The notes beneath the pieces are model-generated. The model was not told the DNA's origin. It saw only the letters and a list, made by a program, of their open reading frames with translations, and did no database searches. 64,000 bases of DNA. Origin: Pseudomonadota bacterium (GTDB taxonomy: Bacteria; Pseudomonadota; Gammaproteobacteria; UBA9214). Of this stretch, positions 24,829-34,309 are shown piece after piece; within the stretch, counting starts at the first letter, position 1, and the number at the start of each line of letters is the position of its first letter. A program made the position numbers and the translations under genes. Location of the stretch: assembly GCA_041395565.1 (NCBI GenBank), contig JAWLAI010000002.1, positions 310,001-374,000 of the forward strand, read 5' to 3'.

Positions 24829-25959
24829 ATGACAGATTACTACGCGTCTGAGTTCCTACTGAATGCAGGCGTCGTCTATCTCAACCACGCCGCCGTAGCG
24901 CCTTGGCCACGTCGAACCGTCGACGCAGTACGGGATTTCGCCGCCGAAAACGGTCACTACGGCTCACGCAACTACGCCGACTGGGTACACACCGAATCAC
25001 TGTTGCGCGAGCAGCTCCGCCAGTTACTGCATGCCCGCTCGACCGAAGAAATCGCGTTGCTCAAGAACACGTCCGAAGCCCTGTCGGTCGTGGCCTGGGG
25101 ATTACCCTGGATTGCTGGGGACAACGTCGTGGTAAGCAACCAGGAGTTTCCTTCTAATCGCGTGGTCTGGGAGTCACTCGACACCCTGGGTGTGGAGACA
25201 CGCGTTGCCGATCTGAATAATGCCGACACCCCCGAGGCCGCGCTGATCGCCAGTATGGATGACCGTACCCGGCTGCTGGCGGTCAGTTCCGTACAGTTCG
25301 GCACGGGGTTGCGACTCGACCTCGAACAGCTCGGCGCCGCCTGCCGCGCACGCAATGTGCTGTTCTGCGTGGATGCGATCCAGAGCCTTGGCGCGATGGA
25401 TCTCAACGTGCGCCGCTGCCAGGCAGATTTCGCGATGGCTGACGGACACAAGTGGATGCTGGCACCGGAGGGACTCGCGGTATTCTACTGCCGCCGGGAG
25501 ATCATGGATCGGCTGGTACTGCGCCAGTATGGCTGGCACATGCTGAGAGACCCGCTCGACTTCGACGGCCGCTCCCGTGCGGTAGCGACCGATGCACGCC
25601 GGTTCGAATGTGGCAGTCCGAACATGCTGGGAATCCATGCCCTGCATGCCAGTCTTGATCTGTTGCTCGAAGTCGGCATCGACCGCATCGAGCGGCAGAT
25701 TACGGCGCACACACGCTATATGCTGGATTTCCTGGCGGCTCGTGCGGACCGTTACGAAACCATCACGCCCGGCGCACCCGGCAGGTACGCCGGCATCGTC
25801 ACCTTCAGACCGCGTCACGGCGCTCCGGACGCCCTCTTCGAAAGACTCCGGCAGCACCAGATCGCCTGCGCGCTGCGCGGCGGTGGCGTGCGCCTTTCGC
25901 CGCACTTCTACACGCCCCGCGCGCAACTGCACGCCGCCCTGGAACTGCTGGATGAATAG
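24829..25959 (+). CDS. Class V aminotransferase (PLP-dependent)
   Basis: The protein has 376 residues. The fold is recognised from YLNHAAVAPWP near the N-terminus, LLKNTSEALSVVAWGL (phosphate site), FCVDAIQSLGAMDL (Asp binding the pyridine N) and ADGHKWMLAPEGLAVFY, with the PLP Lys. Members include isopenicillin N epimerase-like and cysteine desulfurase-like enzymes; the substrate is unclear and no iron-sulfur assembly genes are near. The ATG at 24829 is preferred to 24760, which adds a non-conserved 23-residue leader. Confidence 0.88.
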   Translation: MTDYYASEFLLNAGVVYLNHAAVAPWPRRTVDAVRDFAAENGHYGSRNYADWVHTESLLREQLRQLLHARSTEEIALLKNTSEALSVVAWGLPWIAGDNVVVSNQEFPSNRVVWESLDTLGVETRVADLNNADTPEAALIASMDDRTRLLAVSSVQFGTGLRLDLEQLGAACRARNVLFCVDAIQSLGAMDLNVRRCQADFAMADGHKWMLAPEGLAVFYCRREIMDRLVLRQYGWHMLRDPLDFDGRSRAVATDARRFECGSPNMLGIHALHASLDLLLEVGIDRIERQITAHTRYMLDFLAARADRYETITPGAPGRYAGIVTFRPRHGAPDALFERLRQHQIACALRGGGVRLSPHFYTPRAQLHAALELLDE

Positions 25960-26081
25960 TCATCCGCGCAACGCCAACCGCGAGACGCCGCATTCATATT
26001 CACACGCGCCCTGCCGATAGTCACTGGGATGAGAACGGTGCCTCCGGTCTGCGCCATGCAACTCGACGCCACCATTCCAGT

Positions 26082-26093
26082 CTAACTTGTTAG
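26082..26093. promoter_or_regulatory. Candidate operator upstream of the fad operon
   Basis: CTAAC-TT-GTTAG is a perfect 5-bp-arm palindrome immediately before the proposed -35 box of the beta-oxidation operon. A TetR- or GntR-type fatty-acid regulator site is possible, but it does not match the enteric FadR consensus, and no regulator gene is adjacent. Confidence 0.35.
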
Positions 26094-26121
26094 TTGCTGT
26101 TTTTTATATAAATTCGTAGTA
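26094..26121 (+). promoter_or_regulatory. Candidate sigma-70 promoter of the fad operon
   Basis: TTGCTG (26094-26099) and TAGTAT (26116-26121) are spaced by 16 bases with a T-rich spacer, about 45 bp before the FadE start. It is the only AT-rich stretch in the gap 25960-26165. Confidence 0.4.
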
Positions 26122-26165
26122 TCAATACAAACACTTCAGGCGCCCGCGCGCCAGGGAATGCCGTC

Positions 26166-28640
26166 ATGATGTGGATGACTGAATTGCTCGGGGTGTTCAT
26201 TGCCGTCAGCCTGATGCTCGCACGCAAGGCGCCGCGCGGCCTATGGATAGCGTTCCTCGCCGCCCTCCTGACCTACTGGTCCTTGGTGCATACCCCGGCC
26301 TTCTGGCTCGCGACAACCACCTGGTTATTGTTCCTGTCGTTCACCGCCCTGCTACTGGTTGACCCACTGCGTCACGCCCTGGTGATGCGACCGCTGCTCG
26401 CCCTCTATCGCCGCATCATGCCCGGGATGTCCGACACGGAACGCGCGGCACTGGAGGCAGGTAGCATCTGGTGGGAAGCGGAGCTGTTCAGCGGGCAGCC
26501 GGACTGGCATCGCATGCTCAGCTACAAGGCGCCGGTACTCACCAGGGAGGAACAGGAATTTATCGATGGTCCGACCGCACAGCTCTGCGCCATGGTCAAC
26601 GACTGGGAGATCACCGAACAACGCCACGACCTCACCGAGGAAACCTGGGATTTCCTCAAGCGCAAGGGCTTTTTCGGCATGATCATTCCCAAGGAATACG
26701 GCGGGCTGGGCTTCTCGGCACACGCCCATTCCTCGGTTGTCATGAAGGTCGCCAGCCGCAGCATCTCGGCCGGCGTGACCGTGATGGTGCCCAACTCACT
26801 GGGTCCGGCCAAGCTACTGCTGGCATACGGTACCGATCAGCAGAAACAGCACTACCTGCCCAGGCTTGCGCGCGGAGTCGACATCCCCTGCTTTGCCCTG
26901 ACCGGTCCCGAAGCCGGCAGCGATGCGGCCTCGATGCCTGACACGGGCGTGGTCTGCCGGCAGCGCTTCGATGGCCGCGACGATGTCCTCGGGATACGCC
27001 TGAACTGGGAAAAGCGCTACATCACTCTCGGGCCCGTCGCGACGCTGCTGGGTCTCGCCTTCCACCTGAATGACCCGGATCATCTGCTCGGTGACACGGA
27101 AGACATCGGCATCACCCTGGCATTGATCCCAACCAAGACACCCGGCGTCGAAATCGGTGACCGCCACTACCCCATGAGCCAGGCCTTCATGAACGGCCCA
27201 AACCGCGGGCACGACGTCTTCATCCCGATGGACTGGGTGATCGGCGGCCAGGAGTACGTCGGCCAGGGTTGGCGCATGCTGATGAACTGCCTGTCGGACG
27301 GGCGCGCCATCTCGCTACCCGCGCTGAGCACGGCAGCCGGCAAGCTGGTCAGCCGCAGCGTCGGCGCGTACGCGGCCGTACGCAAGCAGTTCAAGGTACC
27401 CATCGGTAAGTTCGAAGGCGTCAGCGAGGTACTGGCACGCATTGCCGGCCTGAGCTACATCATGAACAGCGCCCGCGGCTTCACGACGGCCGCGCTGGAC
27501 AGCGGCACGGAACCATCCGTCGCCTCGGCGATCGTCAAGTATCATCTGACCGAACGCATGCGCATCGTGATGAACGATGGCATGGATATCCTGGGCGGAC
27601 GCGGCATCAGCATGGGCCCCCAGAACTTCATAGCCCGCTCCTACCAGGCATTGCCAATCGCCATCACCGTGGAAGGCGCGAATATCCTGACCCGTAACCT
27701 GATCATCTTCGGTCAGGGGGCAATCCGCTGCCATCCCTACCTGTTCCGGGAAATGGAGGCGGTAGCTAGCGGCGACATCGCCGCCTTCGATGCCGCGTTG
27801 CTCGGTCACGGCAGCCATGTCATGAGCAATGCCAGCCGCAGCCTGTTCCACAACATCAGTTGCGGCCGCCTGCTGCACGCGCCGCAGCATGGGATACGCG
27901 GACATTTCTACCGCCAGTTCGGTCGCATGAGCCTGGCCTTCGCCGTCATCACCGAAACGACCCTGCTCTCGCTGGGCGGCGGCCTCAAGCGCAAGGAGTC
28001 GATATCCGGCCGGCTCGGCGATGCGCTGAGCTGTCTCTACCTTGGCAGCGCCGTACTCAAGCACCACTATGACAATGGTTCACCCGATGACGAGTTGCCG
28101 TTGCTGGAATGGGCCTGCAGGGATCTGCTCTATAACATCCAGCAACGTCTGTTCGAGGTGGTGGACAACCTCCCCGGACGCCTCGTCGCACGCATCGCGC
28201 GCATGCTGGCATTCCCTCTCGGCAAGGGTTACCGGCGGCCTGACGATGCGCTCTGCCAGCGTGTCGCAGATATCCTGCTGCAGCCTGGCGCAGTGCGTGA
28301 TCGCCTGACGCAAGGCGTGTATATTCCGGAAGACGAAAACGAACCGGTCGCACAGCTCGAGACTGCACTGCAGAAGGCCGTCAGTGCAGAACCCGTACTG
28401 AAAAAGCTGCGCAGCGCCATGCAGCAAGGCCGCATCGCGCGCGGCGATCCCGAGGCGAGCCTGGCTGCCGGCCTCGCAGCCAACATCATCACAGAAGTCG
28501 AGGCGAATACCGTGCGTGCCGCCATCGCCGCACGCCAGATTGTCATCCAGGTCGATGCATTCGCACCTGAGTTCTTCACCAAGGAGCAGAGGTTATGGGG
28601 GGACAGCAAGCTGGATGGGGTGGCCGGCCGGTCTATGTAG
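26166..28640 (+). CDS. fadE: FadE-type acyl-CoA dehydrogenase
   Basis: The protein has 824 residues, close to E. coli FadE (814). Two or three membrane segments lie in the first 75 residues, then the acyl-CoA dehydrogenase domains: GLGFSAHAHSSVVMKVA, CFALTGPEAGSDAASMPD (flavin/substrate loop), DGRAISLPALSTAAGK and GRGISMGPQNF, followed by a FadE-specific C-terminal region. It catalyses the first oxidation of beta-oxidation using FAD. It is followed by a thiolase gene overlapping by 46 bp, then a FadJ-type gene and an acyl-CoA synthetase, making one operon. Confidence 0.95.
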   Translation: MMWMTELLGVFIAVSLMLARKAPRGLWIAFLAALLTYWSLVHTPAFWLATTTWLLFLSFTALLLVDPLRHALVMRPLLALYRRIMPGMSDTERAALEAGSIWWEAELFSGQPDWHRMLSYKAPVLTREEQEFIDGPTAQLCAMVNDWEITEQRHDLTEETWDFLKRKGFFGMIIPKEYGGLGFSAHAHSSVVMKVASRSISAGVTVMVPNSLGPAKLLLAYGTDQQKQHYLPRLARGVDIPCFALTGPEAGSDAASMPDTGVVCRQRFDGRDDVLGIRLNWEKRYITLGPVATLLGLAFHLNDPDHLLGDTEDIGITLALIPTKTPGVEIGDRHYPMSQAFMNGPNRGHDVFIPMDWVIGGQEYVGQGWRMLMNCLSDGRAISLPALSTAAGKLVSRSVGAYAAVRKQFKVPIGKFEGVSEVLARIAGLSYIMNSARGFTTAALDSGTEPSVASAIVKYHLTERMRIVMNDGMDILGGRGISMGPQNFIARSYQALPIAITVEGANILTRNLIIFGQGAIRCHPYLFREMEAVASGDIAAFDAALLGHGSHVMSNASRSLFHNISCGRLLHAPQHGIRGHFYRQFGRMSLAFAVITETTLLSLGGGLKRKESISGRLGDALSCLYLGSAVLKHHYDNGSPDDELPLLEWACRDLLYNIQQRLFEVVDNLPGRLVARIARMLAFPLGKGYRRPDDALCQRVADILLQPGAVRDRLTQGVYIPEDENEPVAQLETALQKAVSAEPVLKKLRSAMQQGRIARGDPEASLAAGLAANIITEVEANTVRAAIAARQIVIQVDAFAPEFFTKEQRLWGDSKLDGVAGRSM

Positions 28641-29899
28641 TCGACGGCAGCCGCACGCCTTTTCTCAAGGCACGCGGCAGGCCGGGGCTGTTTTCTGCAT
28701 CCGATCTGGCTGTCGCCGCCGGCCGGCCGCTGCTCGTGCGGCAGCCGTTTGCACCCGAGGCGCTCGATGAAGTCATCCTCGGTTGCGTCATGCCAAGCCC
28801 GGACGAAGCCAACATCGCAAGGGTGGTGGCGCTGCGGCTGGGTTGCGGCGCGCGCGTCCCGGCGTGGACCGTACAGCGCAATTGCGCCTCCGGCATGCAG
28901 TCGCTCGATTCCGCAGCGCAGAACATAGCGAGTGGCCGTTCCGATCTGGTGCTCGCAGGCGGTACCGAAGCCATGAGTCGTGCTCCGGTGCTCTACAACG
29001 ATACCATGGTGCACTGGCTCGCCGATCTGGCCGGGGCGCGCACCCTGAACGCACGCATCAGGCTGCTCGGGAAATTGCGACCGGCGCACTTCAAACCGAT
29101 CATCTCGCTGCTGCGTGGCCTGACCGATCCGGTGGTCGGCCTCTCCATGGGCCAGACTGCCGAGATTCTCGCACACCGTTTCGCTATCACGCGTGAAATG
29201 ATGGACCGCTACGCCATGCGCAGCCACCAGCGTCTCGATGCCGCCCAGCGCGAAGGCCGCCTTGACGAAATCGAAGTGCTCTACGATGGCAAAGGCAGGG
29301 TGCATGATCATGACGACGGCGTGCGCGCCGACAGCAGCATGGACAAGCTGGCGCAGCTGAAACCCGTATTCGACCGTCCTGTCGGTCACATCACCGCCGG
29401 CAACAGCGCCCAGATCACGGATGGCGCCGCCTGGCTGCTGCTCGCCTCCGAGGCGGCCGTGGGCAGATACAATCTGAACGTCATGGGCAGGCTGGTTGAC
29501 AGCCAATGGGCCGGGCTCGATCCCGCACAGATGGGGCTCGGTCCCTGCTACGCGATGGCACCGATCATGCAGCGCCACGGACTCGACACGTCCGACCTTG
29601 ATTATATCGAAATCAACGAGGCCTTTGCGGCACAAGTGCTGGCATGCGTCGCTGCCTGGCAGGATGCGGATTTCTGCCGGTCCGAGTTCGATCGGGAGCA
29701 TCCCTTCACACCCATCGATGAGCAACGACTCAATGTCGATGGCGGCGGCGTGGCAGTCGGGCATCCGGTCGGCACCAGCGGTGCACGTATCGTCCTGCAC
29801 CTGCTGAAGACACTCGAACAACACGCAGCCCGCCGTGGTATGGCAAGTATCTGCATCGGTGGCGGCCAGGGCGGCGCCATGCTGGTCGAGAGAACTTGA
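28595..29899 (+). CDS. Acetyl-CoA acyltransferase (beta-ketothiolase, FadI-like)
   Basis: The protein has 434 residues, near the FadI length of 436. Catalytic residues are visible: the nucleophile Cys in QRNCASGMQS, the His in GGGVAVGHPVGTSG and the second Cys in ASICIGGGQGGAM. FadI-like traits are the loop around LRPAHFKPIISLL and MGQTAEILAHRF. It performs the thiolytic cleavage of beta-oxidation. The start at 28595 has AAGGAG about 10 bases upstream within the end of fadE; the 46-bp overlap suggests coupling. Confidence 0.92.
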   Translation: MGGQQAGWGGRPVYVVDGSRTPFLKARGRPGLFSASDLAVAAGRPLLVRQPFAPEALDEVILGCVMPSPDEANIARVVALRLGCGARVPAWTVQRNCASGMQSLDSAAQNIASGRSDLVLAGGTEAMSRAPVLYNDTMVHWLADLAGARTLNARIRLLGKLRPAHFKPIISLLRGLTDPVVGLSMGQTAEILAHRFAITREMMDRYAMRSHQRLDAAQREGRLDEIEVLYDGKGRVHDHDDGVRADSSMDKLAQLKPVFDRPVGHITAGNSAQITDGAAWLLLASEAAVGRYNLNVMGRLVDSQWAGLDPAQMGLGPCYAMAPIMQRHGLDTSDLDYIEINEAFAAQVLACVAAWQDADFCRSEFDREHPFTPIDEQRLNVDGGGVAVGHPVGTSGARIVLHLLKTLEQHAARRGMASICIGGGQGGAMLVERT

Positions 29900-30007
29900 C
29901 ATGATTTCCGCATGCGGACATTGCCGCATACGGGCAGACGCTGCCCGCGCCGCAGACCGCAGGCAATCACCCGCTCCCCTGCCGATCCTGAACATGGACC
30001 ATCACTC

Positions 30008-32050
30008 ATGACCGACGCCAACGATCCGGAACATTTCCGACTCGAGTTCGACGCCGACAACATCGCCTGGCTGTCCTTCGACAAGGACGATAGCGGCACC
30101 AATGTGCTCAATCTCGAAGTCTTCGCTCAGCTCGACCGGCACCTGCAGTCGATTGCCGCGCGCGGCCCGCGCGGCCTGGTGCTGCAATCCGCGAAATCCA
30201 ACGGGTTCATCGCCGGCGCCGATATTACCGCCTTTACCAAGGTGACGACGGAACAACAGGCGCTGGAGCTGCTGCATGCCGGCCAGGCCGTATTCAACCG
30301 GCTCGAATCCCTGCCCTTCCCGACCGTGGCACTCATCCATGGCTTCTGTCTGGGCGGCGGCCTGGAACTGGCCCTTGCCTGTCGTTACCGGATTACTCGT
30401 GATGATCGCGGCACCCGGCTGGGCCTGCCCGAGGTTCGGCTCGGTATTCATCCCGGCTGGGGCGGCAGCGCACGTCTGGTCCCGCTGATCGGCGCTGTCA
30501 AGGCGATGGACCTGATCCTTAGCGGCCGCACGGTCGACGGTCGCGCCGGCCGGCGCATGGGGTTCGTCGACCTCGTGGTACCGGAACGGCATCTGCAGGA
30601 TGCAGCCCGGAAACTCGTGCTGGAATCCCCTCCGGCGCGGCAGCCGCGATTCGCCGAACGTCTCACCAACTCACCGTTGGTGCGCCCACTGCTGGCCGGC
30701 CTGTTGCGCAGGCAGGTCGCCAAGCGCGCTGCCCGCGCGCACTATCCCGCGCCTTACGCCATGATCGACGTGTGGCGCAAGCACGCCAATGACAAACCTG
30801 CCATGCTGGCAGCTGAGGCGGCCTCACTCGCCCGTCTCGTCACCGGCGATACCGCGAGAAACCTCGTCCACGTGTTCTTTCTCCAGGAAGAACTGAAGTC
30901 ACTCGGCAAGGACAAGTCCTATCAGCCACGCCACGTGCACGTCGTGGGCGCAGGCACCATGGGTGGGGACATCGCGGCCTGGTGTGCGCTGCGCGGCTTC
31001 CATGTCACGCTGCAGGACCAGTCGCCCGAACGCATCGCCCCGGCAATCGCCCGGGCACACAAGCTGTTCGCGGACAAGCTCAGGAAACCCGACCAGGTGC
31101 GGTCGGCGCTCGATCGGCTGATGCCGGATCACAAGGCGCTCGGCGTGGAACAGGCCGATATCGTGATCGAGGCAATCTTCGAGGATGCCGGGGTTAAACG
31201 CGCGCTGTACCAGTCGCTCGAACCGCGCATGAAGCCTGATGCCATCCTCGCCACCAATACCTCGAGCATCCCGTTGGAAGACCTCACGCCTGCATTGTCA
31301 CGACCGGAACGCCTGGTCGGACTGCATTTCTTCAATCCGGTCGCCAAGATGATGCTGGTCGAAATCGTCCAGGGCGCGGAGACGGCGCCGGAGGTCAGCG
31401 CCCGTGCCATGACCTTCACCCGTCAGATAGACCGGTTGCCGCTGCCGGTCAGCAGCACCCCCGGCTTCCTGATCAACCGCATCCTCATGCCCTATCTGAT
31501 GGAGGCCGTCGAACTCGTCCAGGAAGGCGTTCCGCCGGCGCTCGTCGACCGGGCCGCCACCGCTTTCGGTATGCCGATGGGACCGGTCGAACTCGGCGAC
31601 ACGGTGGGTCTGGACATCTGCCTGCACGTAGCCAGGATCCTCGCCGGTCATTTCCACGAGGCGGTTCCCGGCAAATTGGTGCAACTGGTCGACGACGGTC
31701 ATCTCGGCAAGAAATCGGGGCAAGGATTCTACCACTGGAAAGGCGGCCGTCCGGTCAAGCCGAAACCGACCGGCAACGGCTGGACCGCGGAGGAAATCGG
31801 CAACCGACTGATACTGCGCCTGCTGAACGAGGCTGTCAGCTGCCTTGACGAACATGTCGTCAGCGCAGCCGATCTGCTCGATGCCGGCATGATATTCGGA
31901 ACCGGCTTTGCGCCCTTTCGTGGCGGCCCCATCAACTATATCCAGACTGTCGGCAAGCAGAAGCTGCTCGGCCAGCTGCGCGAACTGCAACAGCAACATG
32001 GCGAACGCTTCGCACCTGATCCCGGCTGGGAGCATATGTCAGTATCCTAG
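30008..32050 (+). CDS. FadJ-type multifunctional enoyl-CoA hydratase / 3-hydroxyacyl-CoA dehydrogenase
   Basis: The protein has 680 residues. The N-terminal crotonase domain (1-190) has FIAGADITAF and GFCLGGGLELALAC (oxyanion hole) and GLPEVRLGIHPGWGG (catalytic Glu). The 3-hydroxyacyl-CoA dehydrogenase domain has VVGAGTMGGDIAAW (NAD site, near residue 315) and GLHFFNPVAKMMLVEIV. It carries out the middle two steps of beta-oxidation with the thiolase encoded upstream. The ATG at 30008 is preferred to 29912, which would add a non-homologous leader. The gap from the thiolase is 108 bp. Confidence 0.93.
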   Translation: MTDANDPEHFRLEFDADNIAWLSFDKDDSGTNVLNLEVFAQLDRHLQSIAARGPRGLVLQSAKSNGFIAGADITAFTKVTTEQQALELLHAGQAVFNRLESLPFPTVALIHGFCLGGGLELALACRYRITRDDRGTRLGLPEVRLGIHPGWGGSARLVPLIGAVKAMDLILSGRTVDGRAGRRMGFVDLVVPERHLQDAARKLVLESPPARQPRFAERLTNSPLVRPLLAGLLRRQVAKRAARAHYPAPYAMIDVWRKHANDKPAMLAAEAASLARLVTGDTARNLVHVFFLQEELKSLGKDKSYQPRHVHVVGAGTMGGDIAAWCALRGFHVTLQDQSPERIAPAIARAHKLFADKLRKPDQVRSALDRLMPDHKALGVEQADIVIEAIFEDAGVKRALYQSLEPRMKPDAILATNTSSIPLEDLTPALSRPERLVGLHFFNPVAKMMLVEIVQGAETAPEVSARAMTFTRQIDRLPLPVSSTPGFLINRILMPYLMEAVELVQEGVPPALVDRAATAFGMPMGPVELGDTVGLDICLHVARILAGHFHEAVPGKLVQLVDDGHLGKKSGQGFYHWKGGRPVKPKPTGNGWTAEEIGNRLILRLLNEAVSCLDEHVVSAADLLDAGMIFGTGFAPFRGGPINYIQTVGKQKLLGQLRELQQQHGERFAPDPGWEHMSVS

Positions 32051-32062
32051 GGAGAAACATTC

Positions 32063-33868
32063 ATGCACCACTCCGCGCAGACGAAGATACCGGCGGAAAC
32101 GGCACGGACGCTGGCAGGGCTGTTTCGCGAACGGGTGCGGCGCACACCGGACAAGGTCGCCTATCGCCAGTACCACGACGGCGACGGCAGCTGGCACGAC
32201 TACACGTGGGCCGACATGGCGCACGATGTTGCGCGCTGGCAGTCAGCATTTGCCGCGGAGGGGCTCGAACACGGCGACCGGGTTGCCATCCTGTTGCGCA
32301 ACTGCAGGGAATGGGTACTGTTCGAGCAGGCGGCGCTGGGTTGCGGCCTGGTGGTGGTGCCGCTCTATACCGATGACCGTCCCGAGAACAGCGCCTACAT
32401 ACTCAACAACTCCGGCTGCAAGATCCTGTTTCTCGAGGGCCAGGCGCACTGGCAGAACATTAACACCGTACTCGCGGAACTGGGGGGACTGCAGCGCATC
32501 CTGACCATCGAGCCGGTCACGGTAGCGGCCGGGGAAACACGGGTACGTACGATTGCCGAGTGGGTGCCGGTCGGTGACGCAGAACTGCGCTGCGATGACG
32601 GCGCTCCCGGCGAGCTCGCCACGATAGTCTACACCTCGGGAACCACCGGACGCCCCAAGGGCGTCATGCTCAGTCATTGGAATATCCTGTTCAACTGTGA
32701 CAGCGCCCTGGATGTGGTACAGATTCTGTTCGACGACCTGCTGCTTTCCTTCCTGCCGCTGTCGCACACCTTCGAACGTACGGTGGGCTACTACATCCCG
32801 ATGATGGTCGGTGCGACGGTCGCCTATGCGCGCTCAATCCCGCAACTGGGAGAAGACCTGCAAACCGTGAAGCCGACGCTGCTGATCTCGGTGCCGCGCA
32901 TCTACGAGCGTGTCTACAACAAGGTTCAGGCAGGACTGGCAGAGAAACCACCGATTGCGAGCTGGCTGTTCAACACCGCGGTCAATATCGGCTGGGCCCG
33001 TTTCGAGCATCAGCAGCATCGCGCCGGCTGGCGCCCCAGCTTCCTGCTCTGGCCCCTGTTCGACAAGTTGGTCGCCAGCAAGATAATGGCAAAACTCGGC
33101 GGACGCATGCGCATGGCCGCATCCGGGGGCGCCCCGCTGCCACCACAGATCGCACGGGTGTTCATCGGGCTGGGACTGCCGCTGATTCAGGGTTACGGCC
33201 TCACTGAAACCAGTCCCATTCTCACCGCGAACCCGGTCGACGACAACGATCCCAGCAGTGTCGGTATCCCCCTGCGCGGTCTCGAACTGAAGGTCGCCGA
33301 GAACGACGAACTGATCGCGCGTGGACCCTGCATCATGCTCGGATACTGGGACAATGCGGAGGCGACCGCTGAGGTGATCGACGGCGATGGCTGGTTTCAT
33401 ACCGGCGACAAGGCCAAAATCGAGAACAATCACGTCTACATCACCGGGCGACTGAAGGAAATCATCGTGCTGGCCAACGGCGAAAAGGTGCCGCCGGCCG
33501 ACATGGAGATGGCGATCGCACTGGATCCGTTGTTCGAACAAGTTCTGGTGATCGGCGATAACCGGCCGTTTCTCACCACCATCATTGTGCTGGAACCCGG
33601 CCAGTGGAAATTGTTCGCCGCCGAACTGGGGCTTGATCCGCATGCACCAGAATCGATCAACGACCCGATCCTGGAAAAGGCGGTATGTGAACGGATCAAG
33701 AGCAGGCTTGCCGCTTTCCCCGGCTACGCACAGATCTATCGCGTCAGCTGCACGCTGGATGCCTGGACTATCGACAACGGCCTGATCACGCCTACCCTCA
33801 AGCTGAAGCGCAACCGCATCCTGGAACATTTCTCCGCAACGGTTGCCGCCATGTACGAGGGACACTGA
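32063..33868 (+). CDS. Long-chain acyl-CoA synthetase (AMP-binding)
   Basis: The protein has 601 residues. Adenylate-forming motifs are present: IVYTSGTTGRPKGVMLSHWN (P-loop), QGYGLTETSPIL, and DGDGWFHTGDKAKIENNHVYITGRLKEII. The length and the insert before the C-terminal domain fit the FAA1/bacterial long-chain (FACL15-like) group rather than the 560-residue enteric FadD. It activates fatty acids for the enzymes of the operon. It is 12 bp after the FadJ-type gene. Confidence 0.92.
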   Translation: MHHSAQTKIPAETARTLAGLFRERVRRTPDKVAYRQYHDGDGSWHDYTWADMAHDVARWQSAFAAEGLEHGDRVAILLRNCREWVLFEQAALGCGLVVVPLYTDDRPENSAYILNNSGCKILFLEGQAHWQNINTVLAELGGLQRILTIEPVTVAAGETRVRTIAEWVPVGDAELRCDDGAPGELATIVYTSGTTGRPKGVMLSHWNILFNCDSALDVVQILFDDLLLSFLPLSHTFERTVGYYIPMMVGATVAYARSIPQLGEDLQTVKPTLLISVPRIYERVYNKVQAGLAEKPPIASWLFNTAVNIGWARFEHQQHRAGWRPSFLLWPLFDKLVASKIMAKLGGRMRMAASGGAPLPPQIARVFIGLGLPLIQGYGLTETSPILTANPVDDNDPSSVGIPLRGLELKVAENDELIARGPCIMLGYWDNAEATAEVIDGDGWFHTGDKAKIENNHVYITGRLKEIIVLANGEKVPPADMEMAIALDPLFEQVLVIGDNRPFLTTIIVLEPGQWKLFAAELGLDPHAPESINDPILEKAVCERIKSRLAAFPGYAQIYRVSCTLDAWTIDNGLITPTLKLKRNRILEHFSATVAAMYEGH

Positions 33869-33897
33869 CGGCCAGCTGCAGGCCGTCCCGCACGCGC

Positions 33898-34287
33898 ATG
33901 CCCGACCGTACGCTGCTTCCCGACGATCGCCACCTCGCGATCCGTATCATGGCCACGCCGGCGGACACCAACGCCTCCGGTGACATCTTCGGCGGCTGGC
34001 TCATGGCACAGGTAGACATCGCCGGCAGTATCATTGCGCGCCGGCGCGCCAACGGCCGCATCGTCACGGTCGCGGTCAACTCGTTCACGTTCAGGCAACC
34101 GGTCTTCGTCGGAGACCTCGTCAGCTGCTATGCACAGATCACGCGCATCGGCAGGACGTCGCTAACCGTCAACGTCAAGGCCTTCGCCGAGCGCCAGCAG
34201 GAAACGCACGCGATCATCCTGGTGACCGAGGCGGACCTCACGTACGTCGCGGTGGACGCGGACCGCCGCCCCCGCCCCATGCCCTGA
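33898..34287 (+). CDS. Acyl-CoA thioesterase, YciA-like hotdog
   Basis: The protein has 129 residues. The YciA/BACH pattern is clear: TNASGDIFGGWLMAQVDIAG with the catalytic Asp, then VTVAVNSFTFRQPVFVGDLV. YciA hydrolyses many acyl-CoAs. As the last gene of the beta-oxidation operon, it may release fatty acids or free CoA when acyl-CoA builds up. It is 29 bp after the synthetase gene and converges on tatD. Confidence 0.92.
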   Translation: MPDRTLLPDDRHLAIRIMATPADTNASGDIFGGWLMAQVDIAGSIIARRRANGRIVTVAVNSFTFRQPVFVGDLVSCYAQITRIGRTSLTVNVKAFAERQQETHAIILVTEADLTYVAVDADRRPRPMP

Positions 34288-34309
34288 GGCCGTCCCGGCT
34301 ACGCTTTCC

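Noticed and set aside
28229..29995. 588-residue open frame on the - strand across the fadE end and thiolase gene
   Set aside because: It is a shadow of the high-GC coding strand: the + strand reading has complete thiolase motifs, while this one has no recognisable domain.
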